A stretch of DNA of 64,000 nucleotides from Bacteroidota bacterium (GCA_029262835.1 JAJCYQ010000099.1:1-64000), one strand, 5' to 3'; counted from the first letter of the stretch, positions 53,296 through 61,098 are shown. Numbers and translations: made by a program. The notes: generated from the sequence alone by a model not told the origin.

Positions 53296-53690
53296 ACAAG
53301 GAAATTCTCAACAAGTGGATCGAAATCGAAAAGAAATTGGCCTCTGAACGCGGCCGGTTCCGCCTATTTGGTCTCTTCATGAAGGAAGAGGTCTGGGATA
53401 AGTGGTTCATCCTGGCTTCAGCTCCCTGGATTGACGAACTTGGGCTGGATGGCCGCTTGGTAATTGGGCAGGAGTATGCCAATAATTTCTCCGGCCATGA
53501 CCTGCTGCATTTTTCCGGCATTCAGTTGTTCGACGAAGATCACCCGTCGGTGCAGGAGGTGCTCGAGGAAGTCAACGTTGAGCACGGAAAGGTGCTGCTC
53601 AAGGACTTCGAGTTCGACGGATACACCATTGGGCGCGCATATATCATTACGGCGCAGGTACTGGAGCCGAAAGCGGAGGCTGCGAGGTGA
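53292..53690 (+). CDS. Unknown partner protein of the HEPN module, copy 1
   Basis: A 132-residue acidic protein coupled to the HEPN gene by a 4-bp ATGA overlap. The N-terminal helix MNKEILNKWIEIEKKLASE is followed by RFRLFGLFMKEEVWDKWFILASAPWIDELGLDG, a strand-rich middle, FSGHDLLHFSGIQLFDEDHPSVQEVLEE, and a C-terminal strand pair ending YTIGRAYIITAQVLEP. I recognise no named domain. Strict coupling to a HEPN gene and co-duplication make it the candidate antitoxin or co-effector. Confidence 0.7.
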   Translation: MNKEILNKWIEIEKKLASERGRFRLFGLFMKEEVWDKWFILASAPWIDELGLDGRLVIGQEYANNFSGHDLLHFSGIQLFDEDHPSVQEVLEEVNVEHGKVLLKDFEFDGYTIGRAYIITAQVLEPKAEAAR

Positions 53691-53705
53691 GTTTCGCCCC
53701 CGGCG

Positions 53706-54110
53706 TCAGGGAATAACGAGTTTGAGCGAACGCGCTCCGTGCTTCCGGTAGATTCGAAAATCAGCATCCAGCGTGAAAATGGTCCCGTCTGTCTGCTCTG
53801 CCATACAGACAAGACAGGCGTCGGCGAAAGCCATCGGGACATTTGAGTACGTGTGCATCAGCTTACCGACCCGATCCAGATTTTCCAGGACGAGGGTGGT
53901 CAATTCAATTTTCCCCGTGGCAAGCATATCTGTCAATCGGGCGCGCCCATTTGGCGCGCGACCGAGCAGGAAATGAGCCTCGGTCAGAACGGCTTCGCAC
54001 GTATAGAATGGCGGTGGCATTTCACCAGCCCTATTGACGCTCCATTCATGATGGAAATCACGCTGGTTCAGAAGAGCGACCAATGGGCCCGTAGCGAGTA
54101 ACGTCCTCAT
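53706..54110 (-). CDS. PIN-domain (VapC-like) protein lacking the first catalytic Asp
   Basis: A 134-residue PIN-domain protein: MRTLLATGPLVALLNQRDFHHEWSV, CEAVLTEAHFLLGR, VPMAFADACLVCMAEQ and IFTLDADFRIYRKHG. The first motif is normally LLDTGPLVALL. Here codon 6 is GCT (Ala), so the first metal-binding Asp is missing, while the Glu of LTEAH and the Asp residues of FADA and LDADF remain. The protein is probably impaired as an RNase. It lies 7 bp downstream of its antitoxin gene. Confidence 0.82.
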   Translation of the reverse strand: MRTLLATGPLVALLNQRDFHHEWSVNRAGEMPPPFYTCEAVLTEAHFLLGRAPNGRARLTDMLATGKIELTTLVLENLDRVGKLMHTYSNVPMAFADACLVCMAEQTDGTIFTLDADFRIYRKHGARSLKLVIP

Positions 54111-54117
54111 ATCCGGC

Positions 54118-54375
54118 CTACTCTCCGAAGCCTTCCATGTACCTGGAATTCGTCGACAGGTCCGCCGGTCCCTTCACAGATCCGATCAGATCTTCGATGC
54201 CAGACAGGAAGGACTCGCCTGGGTCGCCACTACTCGACGACATCAGGGCCTCCTCGACGAGACGAAGCACGGCCTCCTTGGCCGATGTACCTTCCCGCTC
54301 TGCCAAGGTTCTTATTTTCCGCCTCTGTTCGGGCGTCACCTTCATCCCGAACCAGACGGGTTTGGTCTTTCCCAT
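54118..54375 (-). CDS. Ribbon-helix-helix-type VapB-like antitoxin
   Basis: An 85-residue protein from the ATG at 54375. MGKTKPVWFGMKVTPEQRRKIRTLAEREGTSAKEAVLRLVEEALM is a ribbon-helix-helix fold, followed by an acidic, toxin-binding tail ending in RYMEGFGE. Its C-terminal coding end (54112-54139) is also preserved in the scar at 55355-55382, showing that another copy once existed. A frame extending to 54522 covers the repeat boundary and is rejected. Confidence 0.75.
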   Translation of the reverse strand: MGKTKPVWFGMKVTPEQRRKIRTLAEREGTSAKEAVLRLVEEALMSSSSGDPGESFLSGIEDLIGSVKGPADLSTNSRYMEGFGE

Positions 54376-54534
54376 GGTCGTCACCAATTGGTTTACCTGG
54401 TCCCAAACGTTGAACCAATCCGAAGGTTGCAACATGTGACATGGTGTTGCAACCGGAAAAAACTGCGCTGCTGCGGTTATGTAGCGCTGGCCGGTGGGTC
54501 TATGAGGTAGACGCATCACCAATATCAGCTGAAC

Positions 54535-54930
54535 ATGATTTCAGTCGAAACACTCGAGGAGGTCGCAGCTGCGCGGCTGGCAGACGGAACAGTCTTATGC
54601 CGTGAAGACCGCTACGTGGCAGCATTGTACTTGAGCGGGTATGCCATCGAGATCAAGCTGAAGGCACAGATTTGCAAAAACCTCGGGTGGACCGGGTTTC
54701 CAGAAACGGCGAAGGAATTCGAAAACTACCGAAGCTTCCGGACGCACAATCTGGACGTGCTCCTGTCCATGACCGGGATCGCGGCACACATTCTGGCTGA
54801 ATATTGGGTGGAATGGTCACGAGTCGAGCCCTGGAACCCGGCGCAGCGGTATCAATTAGACGCAACTGTAAGCCGCGAGCACGTACATCGCACTCTGGAG
54901 GCAGCAACGACACTGCTGAATGCCCTATGA
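54535..54930 (+). CDS. HEPN-domain protein, copy 2
   Basis: A 131-residue paralogue of the protein at 52900, differing at 8 positions by my alignment and keeping the R-x4-H motif RSFRTHN and all flanking residues. Most changes (R19T, S22C, G25D, E96R-type) lie outside the motif. The intact frame argues both copies are under selection. It overlaps the next gene by ATGA. Confidence 0.75.
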   Translation: MISVETLEEVAAARLADGTVLCREDRYVAALYLSGYAIEIKLKAQICKNLGWTGFPETAKEFENYRSFRTHNLDVLLSMTGIAAHILAEYWVEWSRVEPWNPAQRYQLDATVSREHVHRTLEAATTLLNAL

Positions 54931-55325
54931 ACAAGGAGATTCTCAACAAGTGGATCGAAATTGAAAAGAAATTGGCCTCTGAACACGGCCGGTTCCGCCT
55001 ATTTGGTCTCTTCATGAAGGAAGAGGTCTGGGACAAGTGGTTTGTCCTGGCTTCGGCTCCGTGGATTGATGAACTGGGTCTGGATTCCCGCGAGGTTATT
55101 GGGCAGGAGTATGCCGATAATTTCTCTGGCCACGATCTGCTGCATTTTTCCGGCATTCAGTTGTTCGATGAAGACCATCCGTCGGTCCAGGAGGTGCTCG
55201 AGGAAGTCCATATTGAGCACGGAAAGGTGCTGCTGAAGGACTTCGAGTTCGACGGATACACCATTGGGCGCGCGTATATCATTTCGGCGCAGGTGCTGGA
55301 GCCGAACGCGGAGGCAGCGAGGTGA
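54927..55325 (+). CDS. Unknown partner protein of the HEPN module, copy 2
   Basis: A 132-residue paralogue of the protein at 53292, with about 9 substitutions. FGLFMKEEVWDKWF, SAPWIDELGLD, SGHDLLHFSGIQLFDEDHPSVQEVLEE and YTIGRAYII are unchanged. Differences cluster around residues 54-63 and 94-96, possible specificity positions if partner binding has diverged between the two pairs. Confidence 0.7.
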   Translation: MNKEILNKWIEIEKKLASEHGRFRLFGLFMKEEVWDKWFVLASAPWIDELGLDSREVIGQEYADNFSGHDLLHFSGIQLFDEDHPSVQEVLEEVHIEHGKVLLKDFEFDGYTIGRAYIISAQVLEPNAEAAR

Positions 55326-55398
55326 CCGTCGCCTCCGGCGTCAGGGAATAACGATCCGGCCTATTCTCCGAAGCCTTCCATGGTCTGGTGTTGCAACG
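55326..55398. pseudogene. Deletion scar of a second VapBC pair
   Basis: Three short segments follow each other: TCAGGGAATAACGA (55341-55354, also at 53706-53719, the 3' end of the PIN gene), a 28-bp piece (55355-55382, also at 54112-54139 with one mismatch, the PIN/antitoxin junction), and TGGTGTTGCAAC (55386-55397, also at 54442-54453, upstream of the antitoxin). The coding bodies between them are gone, so two deletions removed vapC and vapB. Confidence 0.78.
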
Positions 55399-55399
55399 G

Positions 55400-56554
55400 T
55401 CACGCCCCTGCATCCAGAATCCGGTTCATCCCGAGGGCGCTGATCGTCGCACTGAGCGGGAATACGTCATCTCCCGGGTACACGATGTGGGCGTTGTCCA
55501 GTTTCAGGTCCTTGCAGGCGGTCCGGAGTGATGGCGTAATGTGCGGCGAATCTGTGTGTTTGATCTCAAATCCGATGCGCCGTCCCCCCGCTATCAACAT
55601 CAGGTCGAGTTCGGCGCGGCCGTAGACGGACCAGAAATAGCAGTCGCCCGGATCGGCCCGGTACTGCCGGATGATGCTCTCCAGCGCGAAACCTTCCCAT
55701 GACGGGCCGAGTTTCGGGTGGAACTGTAGGGCATCCTGACTGTCCAGGCCGAGAAGCGTGTGCAGGATGCCAGAATCGCGAATGTAGATCTTCGGCGATT
55801 TTACCTGCCGCTTTTTGATGTTTTCGTGCCACGGAGCGAGCTGCCGGACCATGAATGTGGACGACAACAGGTCAAGATAGCGCCTGATCGTGTTGTCAGA
55901 CGCGCCGAACGATCGGCCCATCTCGGAATAGTTCATGGTCTGCCCGTGATAATGGGCGAGCATCATCCAGAATCGGCGTAGCGCCTCAGGTGCGATATTG
56001 ATTCCCAGCGCGGGAATATCGCGCTCCAGGAACGTGGCAACGTACGCTTTTCGCCAGGCCGCCCCGGCCCGCTCGGATGCCGCCAGAAATGACGGAGGGT
56101 ATCCGCCAGCATGCCACAGGTGACGCATGTGCCCGGGACCAACTTCGGCCAGCGACAGCGGGGTCAATTCGATATGGCCAATTCGACCGGCCAGCGATTC
56201 GGATGACTGAGGGATCAGGTCGCGGGAGGCGCTCCCCAGAATCAGGAATCGGACGGGGCTGTAGGGTCGGTCCACGAGCACCCGCAGCACCTCGAAGAGG
56301 TCAGGCGCCCGCTGCACCTCATCGATCACCACGAGTCCCCGCAGATCCTGGAGCGCAAGTTTGGGCGATTCGAGACGCGCCCGATGAAGCGGATCCTCCA
56401 GGTCGAAACGCGTTACGCTTCCCGTAGCGTACCTGTCCGCGTACATGCGGGCCAGCGTCGTCTTGCCGCATTGCCGCGGCCCAAGGATGGCCACCACCGG
56501 ATGCACGTCAAACTGAAACCGTATTTCCTCAAGGTATGCGGGGCGTTCGATCAT
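55400..56554 (-). CDS. AAA+ ATPase with DUF4143 (first)
   Basis: A 384-residue protein. VVAILGPRQCGKTTLARMYA is Walker A, LVVIDEVQRAPDLFEVLRVLVD Walker B, and RFLILGSASRDLI sensor 1. DUF4143 follows from about residue 200, with RFWMMLAHYHGQTMNYSEMGRSFGASDNTIRRYLDLL (winged helix) and FWSVYGRAELDLMLIAGGRRIGFEIKHTD, a PD-(D/E)XK-like segment. The family is widespread in accessory islands and its cellular role is unsettled. Four 10-bp-phased GTGAA-type repeats lie 34-68 bp upstream of its start. Confidence 0.85.
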   Translation of the reverse strand: MIERPAYLEEIRFQFDVHPVVAILGPRQCGKTTLARMYADRYATGSVTRFDLEDPLHRARLESPKLALQDLRGLVVIDEVQRAPDLFEVLRVLVDRPYSPVRFLILGSASRDLIPQSSESLAGRIGHIELTPLSLAEVGPGHMRHLWHAGGYPPSFLAASERAGAAWRKAYVATFLERDIPALGINIAPEALRRFWMMLAHYHGQTMNYSEMGRSFGASDNTIRRYLDLLSSTFMVRQLAPWHENIKKRQVKSPKIYIRDSGILHTLLGLDSQDALQFHPKLGPSWEGFALESIIRQYRADPGDCYFWSVYGRAELDLMLIAGGRRIGFEIKHTDSPHITPSLRTACKDLKLDNAHIVYPGDDVFPLSATISALGMNRILDAGA

Positions 56555-56587
56555 GAGTACACGTCAGTAGCTGGCGGCGTTGTGGGC

Positions 56588-56622
56588 GTCAACGGGCGTG
56601 AAGAAGTGTGAAGGGTCGTGAA
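56588..56622. repeat. Four 10-bp-phased GTSAA direct repeats upstream of the first DUF4143 gene
   Basis: GTCAA at 56588 and GTGAA at 56598, 56608 and 56618 are spaced exactly 10 bp, one helical turn, on the plus strand, 34-68 bp upstream of the minus-strand start at 56554. They look like an operator for cooperative binding on one DNA face. Confidence 0.5.
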
Positions 56623-56705
56623 TATTCGACACGTGATGTCGAGATTTCACAAGATACTGAATTTCTGGACGTCAGGGTTTCCCCTCATCCCGAACCACAC
56701 GAATT

Positions 56706-56738
56706 TGGCCCAAATGGCATAATGTGGCACTAAGTGGC
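56706..56738. repeat. TGGC repeats at about 10-bp spacing
   Basis: TGGC begins at 56706, 56715, 56725 and 56735 in the 207-bp gap between the HTH protein and the first DUF4143 gene. The spacing is 9, 10 and 10 bp. The core resembles the GGCGC core of the 21-bp arrays at 51.0 and 58.0 kb, but no hairpin follows. Confidence 0.35.
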
Positions 56739-56761
56739 GCATTCTCGCCGGAACGAGGCTT

Positions 56762-57244
56762 TCAAAGGCTGACAGGCGGTTCCGCGGAGTCCGTAATGGT
56801 TACGTCCACGGACTTGTTGGCCAGGCGGAGGAGCGTGAGGAGCTGTCCAAGTGACTTCGAAGGGCTGTTCCGGTCGAAGAGGCGGTAGATCTGGGCGGGC
56901 GAGGTGCCGAGTATTCGGGCCACCTGTCGTTTTCCGAGCCCGCTCTCCGCAAGTCCCCTTTCGGCTGCCGTCGCCAGTCGGTGCAGGAGCAGCTCCTCCA
57001 GATACTCTGGATCCAGGTTCACTTCCCTCACCGCATCCATATGGATGGTATCCTCCTCTCCCGACGCCAACGCATACGTGAACGCCTCGCACCCCAATTC
57101 CGGATCAGGGTACACCCGAGCCACCGGATTCTCCTGCGTCGGCTGCAGCCTCAGCTTGACGTATGGAAACAGATACGTTCGGCCACCGGCACGGACACTG
57201 AACTCCCGGCTGCGGCGATTCGGTTTGACGTCAGATATTTTCAT
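56762..57244 (-). CDS. Helix-turn-helix protein paired with DUF4160
   Basis: A 160-residue protein. The N-terminal half (RTYLFPYVKLRLQPTQENPVARVYPDPELGCEAFTYALASGEEDTIHMDAV) is strand-rich. The C-terminal half has a helix-turn-helix, GLGKRQVARILGTSPAQIYRLFDRNSPSKSLGQLLTLLRLA. The ATG at 57244 overlaps the DUF4160 stop (ATGA), as in toxin-antitoxin pairs, where this would be the DNA-binding partner. Confidence 0.65.
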   Translation of the reverse strand: MKISDVKPNRRSREFSVRAGGRTYLFPYVKLRLQPTQENPVARVYPDPELGCEAFTYALASGEEDTIHMDAVREVNLDPEYLEELLLHRLATAAERGLAESGLGKRQVARILGTSPAQIYRLFDRNSPSKSLGQLLTLLRLANKSVDVTITDSAEPPVSL

Positions 57245-57435
57245 ATTGCACCGTTTTCTCGAAGCTCATCAATAAGCTTCCGAACCTTTGCCGTTGCACA
57301 TCCTTTCATGGCAATGTTGTTTTCAAGATCCCACTTCACAATGAGCCGCCCATCTTTGTAGACATGAACATGGTACGGATCGTGATCGCCCACCCACGTC
57401 AAGAATACGTAGCCACCCCGCCTTATCTTCCCCAT
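57241..57435 (-). CDS. DUF4160 domain protein
   Basis: A 64-residue protein with YVFLTWVGDHDPYHVHVYKDGRLIVKWDLENN, the DUF4160 signature (GDHxPxHVHV) with Tyr in place of the second Pro. DUF4160 genes usually pair with DUF2442 or small HTH proteins and are proposed toxin-antitoxin components. The gene is upstream of, and coupled to, the HTH protein. Confidence 0.72.
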   Translation of the reverse strand: MGKIRRGGYVFLTWVGDHDPYHVHVYKDGRLIVKWDLENNIAMKGCATAKVRKLIDELRENGAI

Positions 57436-57781
57436 CGGAGTTAATGTTATCAGTTTTGGTAACGTCTTATTCCAGAATGCGTTCCGGTCCTGACTGGATA
57501 GACCCGATGCCAGTCATAACGTAACTGCACAGACTCAGTCTGACCGCTAATAACGCCTTCCAGGGTCTGCCCGAGTGCATCCCGAACGCTATTGGATTCT
57601 GGATATGTCCAGGATCCCGCTTCAGTCCGGCTTCTTCAAGACGCGCTGCCGCCTCATTTCCACAAAATATCGCGATCCGCTCAGCGGGTTGTACCTCTCG
57701 GCGGACCGCACCGGCCAGTGTTTGAAAGCTGAGCTTGTCGAAATCGAAAGAGTAACATGTTGCGATGGCGAGGGTAGACCG

Positions 57782-57876
57782 AAGACGCAGGCTCAGCCTT
57801 CAGACTTTGAAACATGAGCCTGCTTCCTGGGCTGGCAGGTCTGCACCGCGTATGTCACTTGGTGGATTTTTGAAAG
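57782..57876. repeat. Dispersed direct repeat, copy B
   Basis: It matches 1316-1410 over 95 bp with about 8 mismatches, same orientation. It is part of a gene-free stretch (57436-58256) that otherwise holds a degenerate minus-strand reading frame and the phased array at its right end. One frame reads KHEPASWAGRSAPRMSLGGF. Confidence 0.85.
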
Positions 57877-57930
57877 ATGAGCCTGCTTCTTTAGCGGGGC
57901 GTGTCTACACCGCATATGTCACCTGCGGAC
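57816..57930. repeat. Two-unit 63-bp tandem repeat overlapping copy B
   Basis: A 63-bp unit (57816-57878) beginning GAGCCTGCTTCCTGGG is followed by a diverged second unit (from 57879, GAGCCTGCTTCTTTAG) that stays alignable to about 57930 (CCGCATATGTCACCTG). In one frame the units read EPASWAGRSAPRMSLGGFL and EPASLAGRVYTAYVTCGL, so the period is a whole number of codons. Confidence 0.65.
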
Positions 57931-57993
57931 TGGCCGGTTTCCCGGCCCATGAAGACTCGGCCTGCGCCCTCGCAGACAGGTGATTGCTCGTGA

Positions 57994-58192
57994 GTCGCGC
58001 GCCATGTTGAATGTGGCGCGCGACACGAACGGCCGTGAGCCCGCCACTGGCAGTGGGATGTGGGCCGTCTTGGCCTTCTACCGCGCCATTTGAGGTGCCT
58101 CTCACGCCATGAAATCAGACGGGCAAGGTCCAAATACCTCGTTTTCAGCATTATTTGAGGGGTTTTTCCGGTTTTGGCCGCGATTCGCGCCA
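57994..58192. repeat. 21-bp phased array with 11-bp hairpin, opposite orientation
   Basis: CGCCA ends at 58004, 58046, 58088 and 58109 (multiples of 21 bp), with a further GCGCCA ending at 58192, one base out of phase. At the left end GTCGCGCGCCA (57994-58004) and TGGCGCGCGAC (58014-58024) form a perfect 11-bp stem with a 9-base loop, the same geometry as the hairpin at 51107-51139. Some positions in the series are degenerate. Confidence 0.55.
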
Positions 58193-58256
58193 TTGGAGGG
58201 CCCAGAGCACCACAAGCGCGGGCAGGGCCGGAGCCGCGACCGCAGCCCCCCAAACC

Positions 58257-59195
58257 CTACAACCGGTACGCGTCCTGGAAGCCGCGGACGGCGGCAACGA
58301 GGTCGGCTTCGGCCTGGTCGGGGCCGCCCGCGAGGTTGCTCACCAGGCTGCCGTAGTTCAAATCGCGCGAGACGTGGATCCGGTCGAGCGGGCGGCCCAG
58401 TGCCTGCTCCACGACGTCGACCACTTCGCGGACAGAGAGTTCGTGTTGGAAGAGGTTGAGGGGGGCGGCGGACACGTCCAACGGCCGCAGCGCCGCCTCC
58501 ACAATACGTTCCACCACAAAGGGAAGCGCCACAAAGAGTTTGCGCTGCCCGCCCTGGCCGTAGATGTGCACCTGACCCGACTGCAGCGCGCTCACGATCA
58601 GCGAGTTCACGACCGTATCGGTGCGCACGCACGCATTGTATCCAAACACCTGTCCAAGCCGCAGAATGACCGGCTCCACCGCACCAGGCTCGCTGGCCGC
58701 GCCCTGCGATCCGCCGAGGGCCGCCACGTAGCGCTCCCCTTCGAACTTGCTGATGGCATACGGATCGGACGGCGCCGGAACCGAGCCCTCCTCGATCACG
58801 GCATCCTTTCCGTACACCGATGTCGTGCTGAGGTAGACGACGCGCCGCACCGTCGCATCCGGCGTGCGCAGCAGATTGCAGAGCGATGCCGTTCCCCAGC
58901 GGTTGACCTGCTCGTAGACCACATCCTCGTAGTAGAACTGCGTGTGGCGCGTCACGCCCGCCGCGTGCACGACCACATCAATGCCGCGCAGCAGGCTCGC
59001 CATTTCGTGCGCATCCAGAATATTCGCCTCCCGGAACCGCGTTTTCGTAAGGCGCCCTGCCCCGAAGAGGAACTGTGTCCGACTCCCGGCGAGATTGTCG
59101 ACCACGACGACGGACGATACGCGCGCGTCGGCATCGAGCCGTTCCACAACCGCCGAGCCGATGTACCCCGCCCCGCCCGTTACAAGAATGTTCAT
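58257..59195 (-). CDS. NAD-dependent epimerase/dehydratase (extended SDR)
   Basis: A 312-residue extended SDR from the ATG at 59195. MNILVTGGAGYIGSAVVERL binds NAD, VVYLSTTSVYGKDAV with YAISKFEGE gives the Ser-Tyr-Lys triad, and LRLGQVFGYNACVRTDTVVN follows. The substrate is probably a nucleotide sugar. The frame continues upstream to 59546 through cysH in another frame, which is rejected. It overlaps the cysH stop by 4 bp, so it is co-transcribed with a sulfur-assimilation gene. Confidence 0.8.
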   Translation of the reverse strand: MNILVTGGAGYIGSAVVERLDADARVSSVVVVDNLAGSRTQFLFGAGRLTKTRFREANILDAHEMASLLRGIDVVVHAAGVTRHTQFYYEDVVYEQVNRWGTASLCNLLRTPDATVRRVVYLSTTSVYGKDAVIEEGSVPAPSDPYAISKFEGERYVAALGGSQGAASEPGAVEPVILRLGQVFGYNACVRTDTVVNSLIVSALQSGQVHIYGQGGQRKLFVALPFVVERIVEAALRPLDVSAAPLNLFQHELSVREVVDVVEQALGRPLDRIHVSRDLNYGSLVSNLAGGPDQAEADLVAAVRGFQDAYRL

Positions 59196-59881
59196 GTGTG
59201 CAGCCCGCATTCCGATTTCTGCATGCCCGCCCAGCGCGCCCCCCGCGCCGCCGATCCCGAACCCGCCGCCACCTCCGGCCGCGCCGTACACGGCGCGCAT
59301 CCAATGCTCGTGTAGCCCTTCTCGCCGAGCGGATGCGCGGGCAGTTCGAACGCCGCCGCATACGCCGCCACATCGCCAGCCGTCCACGCCAGCATGGGCC
59401 GCACGTGCCGCACCCCCTGGCCGTCGACCATAACCGGATCCATCGCCGAGCGGTGGCTCGTCTGGTCGCGCCGAACCCCCGTCACCCACATATCGCCCGG
59501 CCGCAGCACTTCGCGCAGCGGCATCACCTTGTTGCGGCGGCAGCACGCATCGGGCGAGCGGTAGTACTCGGGCAGCGCCCGCGCACCCCCATCCGGCAGC
59601 GCCGCGTGCTGCGCCGAGCTGCCAATCCAGCGGACATCGATCCCGAACCGGCGCGAAAGCGCATCGACAAATCCGTACGTCTCCGCAAAATGATACCCGG
59701 TGTCGATGAAAAGCACCTCCACATCAAGTCCGTTCGATGCCACGACATGCAGCAGCGGCACGCTCTGCGTCTGGAACGACGACGTCATATAGACCTGCCC
59801 GCCGGCCGCCCGCGTCGCCTCCGCCTCGCGCCGAATGAGACGCACCGCCTCTGCCGCTTTGTTCTGAAATGTCATTGCCAC
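59192..59881 (-). CDS. cysH: Adenylyl-/phosphoadenylyl-sulfate reductase
   Basis: A 229-residue CysH. VLFIDTGYHFAETYGFVDAL is the PP-loop-family sugar pocket, Cys113-Cys114 in SPDACCRRNKV and Cys195-x2-Cys198 in IGCAPCTARP are the 4Fe-4S ligands of the APS-reductase subgroup, and the C-terminal ECGLHT carries the catalytic Cys. The gene therefore reduces APS (or PAPS) to sulfite with thioredoxin. It lies near cysD/cysNC but is not in their operon. Confidence 0.9.
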   Translation of the reverse strand: MAMTFQNKAAEAVRLIRREAEATRAAGGQVYMTSSFQTQSVPLLHVVASNGLDVEVLFIDTGYHFAETYGFVDALSRRFGIDVRWIGSSAQHAALPDGGARALPEYYRSPDACCRRNKVMPLREVLRPGDMWVTGVRRDQTSHRSAMDPVMVDGQGVRHVRPMLAWTAGDVAAYAAAFELPAHPLGEKGYTSIGCAPCTARPEVAAGSGSAARGARWAGMQKSECGLHT

Positions 59882-61098
59882 AGGCAGGAAAGAGGAACAA
59901 TGGAAAGCTTGTCCGATCGGGGGATGATCCGATCGCCGTCGTAAAGTACCGCGCCATAGGCAAACCGGTCGCCTGTGGCATCGGCCAATTTCTGCAGACC
60001 CTTGACATCCGACAGGCCCACCGTCGCCGAGGCCTTCGTTTCAATTCCAACGAGCATTCCGTCGGCCCGCTCAAGCACGATATCTACCTCACTCTTCGCG
60101 TAATCACGAAAATGATTGATGCTCGCCTCGAGGTCATTCGCCGCAATCTGCTTTCTGACTTCGCCGTAGACAAAGCTCTCCAGCATGGGGCCGAATGCCG
60201 TCCGATCCGTACGCACCTTGTCCGCCGTCAATCCTTTGGCCGCAGCCAGCAGGGCGGAATCTACAAAATGCAATTTTGGCGTCTTGACCATCTGTTTCAG
60301 CACGTTTGAATGCCATGGTGCGGCCACAGAAACAAGAAATATCTGCTCAAGCAGGCCGATATACCTCCGCGCTGTCTTGTGATCAATGCCTATTTTCCCG
60401 CCGATTTCCGAGTAGTTGATGAGCTCGGCGGAGTAGTGCGCCAGGAGCCGCACGAAGCGGGGCAGCTCGGTAAGCCGCTCGATCTGCGCGATGTCCTGGA
60501 GATCCTTAAGTAAAATGGAATCCAGGTAGGACCGCGCCCAGGCCTGCCGCCTCGCTTCCGACTGGCGGGCAATGACCTCCGGAAATCCACCCCGCAGAAC
60601 GAGATCGACCAGGTCATCTCCCAGTACTGGATGATCGGGGGCCGCTACGCGTCCCTCAAAGAGCCCCTCCAGGAACGTGGACCGCCGCCCGAACTGCTCA
60701 CTGGCAGAGAGTGGATACATCCGGATTGTTTCCATGCGCCCCGCCAGACTGTCTGCAACACGCGGCAGCGTGAGTATGTTTGCCGATCCGGTCAGCAGAA
60801 AGCGTCCAGGCCCATTCGTCTCATCAACCTCCTTCTTGATGGCCAGCAGCAGCTCGGGTACACGCTGGATTTCGTCGATGACGGCGCACCCGAGGCCCCG
60901 GATGAACCCGACCGGATCGGCCTTCGCGGCATCGAGCGTCGTCTGGTCATCCAGTGTCACATACGTGCGCTCGTTCGTCTCCATGCTTCGCACCAGCGTC
61001 GTCTTTCCAGACCGCCTCGGTCCTATGACGAGCACAACCGGAGTGTCTCCGAGCGCATCCAGTACGCGAGATTCGATGTGTCGATCAATCATGTGCAC
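59872..61098 (-). CDS. AAA+ ATPase with DUF4143 (second)
   Basis: A 408-residue protein. VVLVIGPRRSGKTTLVRSM is Walker A (about 22-40), CAVIDEIQRVPELLLAIKKEVD Walker B, and RFLLTGSANILTLP sensor 1. The DUF4143 part holds LPRFVRLLAHYSAELINYSEIGGKIGIDHKTARRYIGLLEQIF and the PD-(D/E)XK-like KSEVDIVLERADGMLVGIETKAS. It is clearly diverged from the first DUF4143 protein. It overlaps cysH by 10 bp. A 22-bp iteron array sits just upstream of its start. Confidence 0.86.
   Translation of the reverse strand: MHMIDRHIESRVLDALGDTPVVLVIGPRRSGKTTLVRSMETNERTYVTLDDQTTLDAAKADPVGFIRGLGCAVIDEIQRVPELLLAIKKEVDETNGPGRFLLTGSANILTLPRVADSLAGRMETIRMYPLSASEQFGRRSTFLEGLFEGRVAAPDHPVLGDDLVDLVLRGGFPEVIARQSEARRQAWARSYLDSILLKDLQDIAQIERLTELPRFVRLLAHYSAELINYSEIGGKIGIDHKTARRYIGLLEQIFLVSVAAPWHSNVLKQMVKTPKLHFVDSALLAAAKGLTADKVRTDRTAFGPMLESFVYGEVRKQIAANDLEASINHFRDYAKSEVDIVLERADGMLVGIETKASATVGLSDVKGLQKLADATGDRFAYGAVLYDGDRIIPRSDKLSIVPLSCLWQ

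Larger units (their letters stand above)
52860..54453. repeat. Tandem module copy 1 (HEPN, partner, VapC, VapB)
   Basis: The unit begins with a 30-bp segment (52860-52889) repeated exactly at 54453-54482 and ends with TGGTGTTGCAAC (54442-54453), which recurs at 55386-55397. It contains the HEPN gene, its partner, and a reversed PIN/antitoxin pair. The second unit starts immediately at its end. Confidence 0.8.
54453..55397. repeat. Tandem module copy 2 (HEPN, partner, collapsed VapBC)
   Basis: A second unit of the module at 52860-54453. It keeps the HEPN and partner genes but has about 43 extra bases (within 54483-54532) in the leader before the HEPN start and only the ends of the vapBC pair. 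It is 0.94 kb long against 1.59 kb for copy 1. Confidence 0.8.

Noticed and set aside
57474-57780. Minus-strand open stretch of about 100 codons without an ATG (reads FDFDKLSFQTLAGAVRREV and on)
   Set aside because: It looks mildly protein-like, but no start codon and no family could be found. It is at best a degenerate fragment.
57575-57983. Small plus-strand frames over the dispersed repeat
   Set aside because: Their peptides simply translate the 63-bp repeat units, and no conserved start or partner gene supports them as genes.
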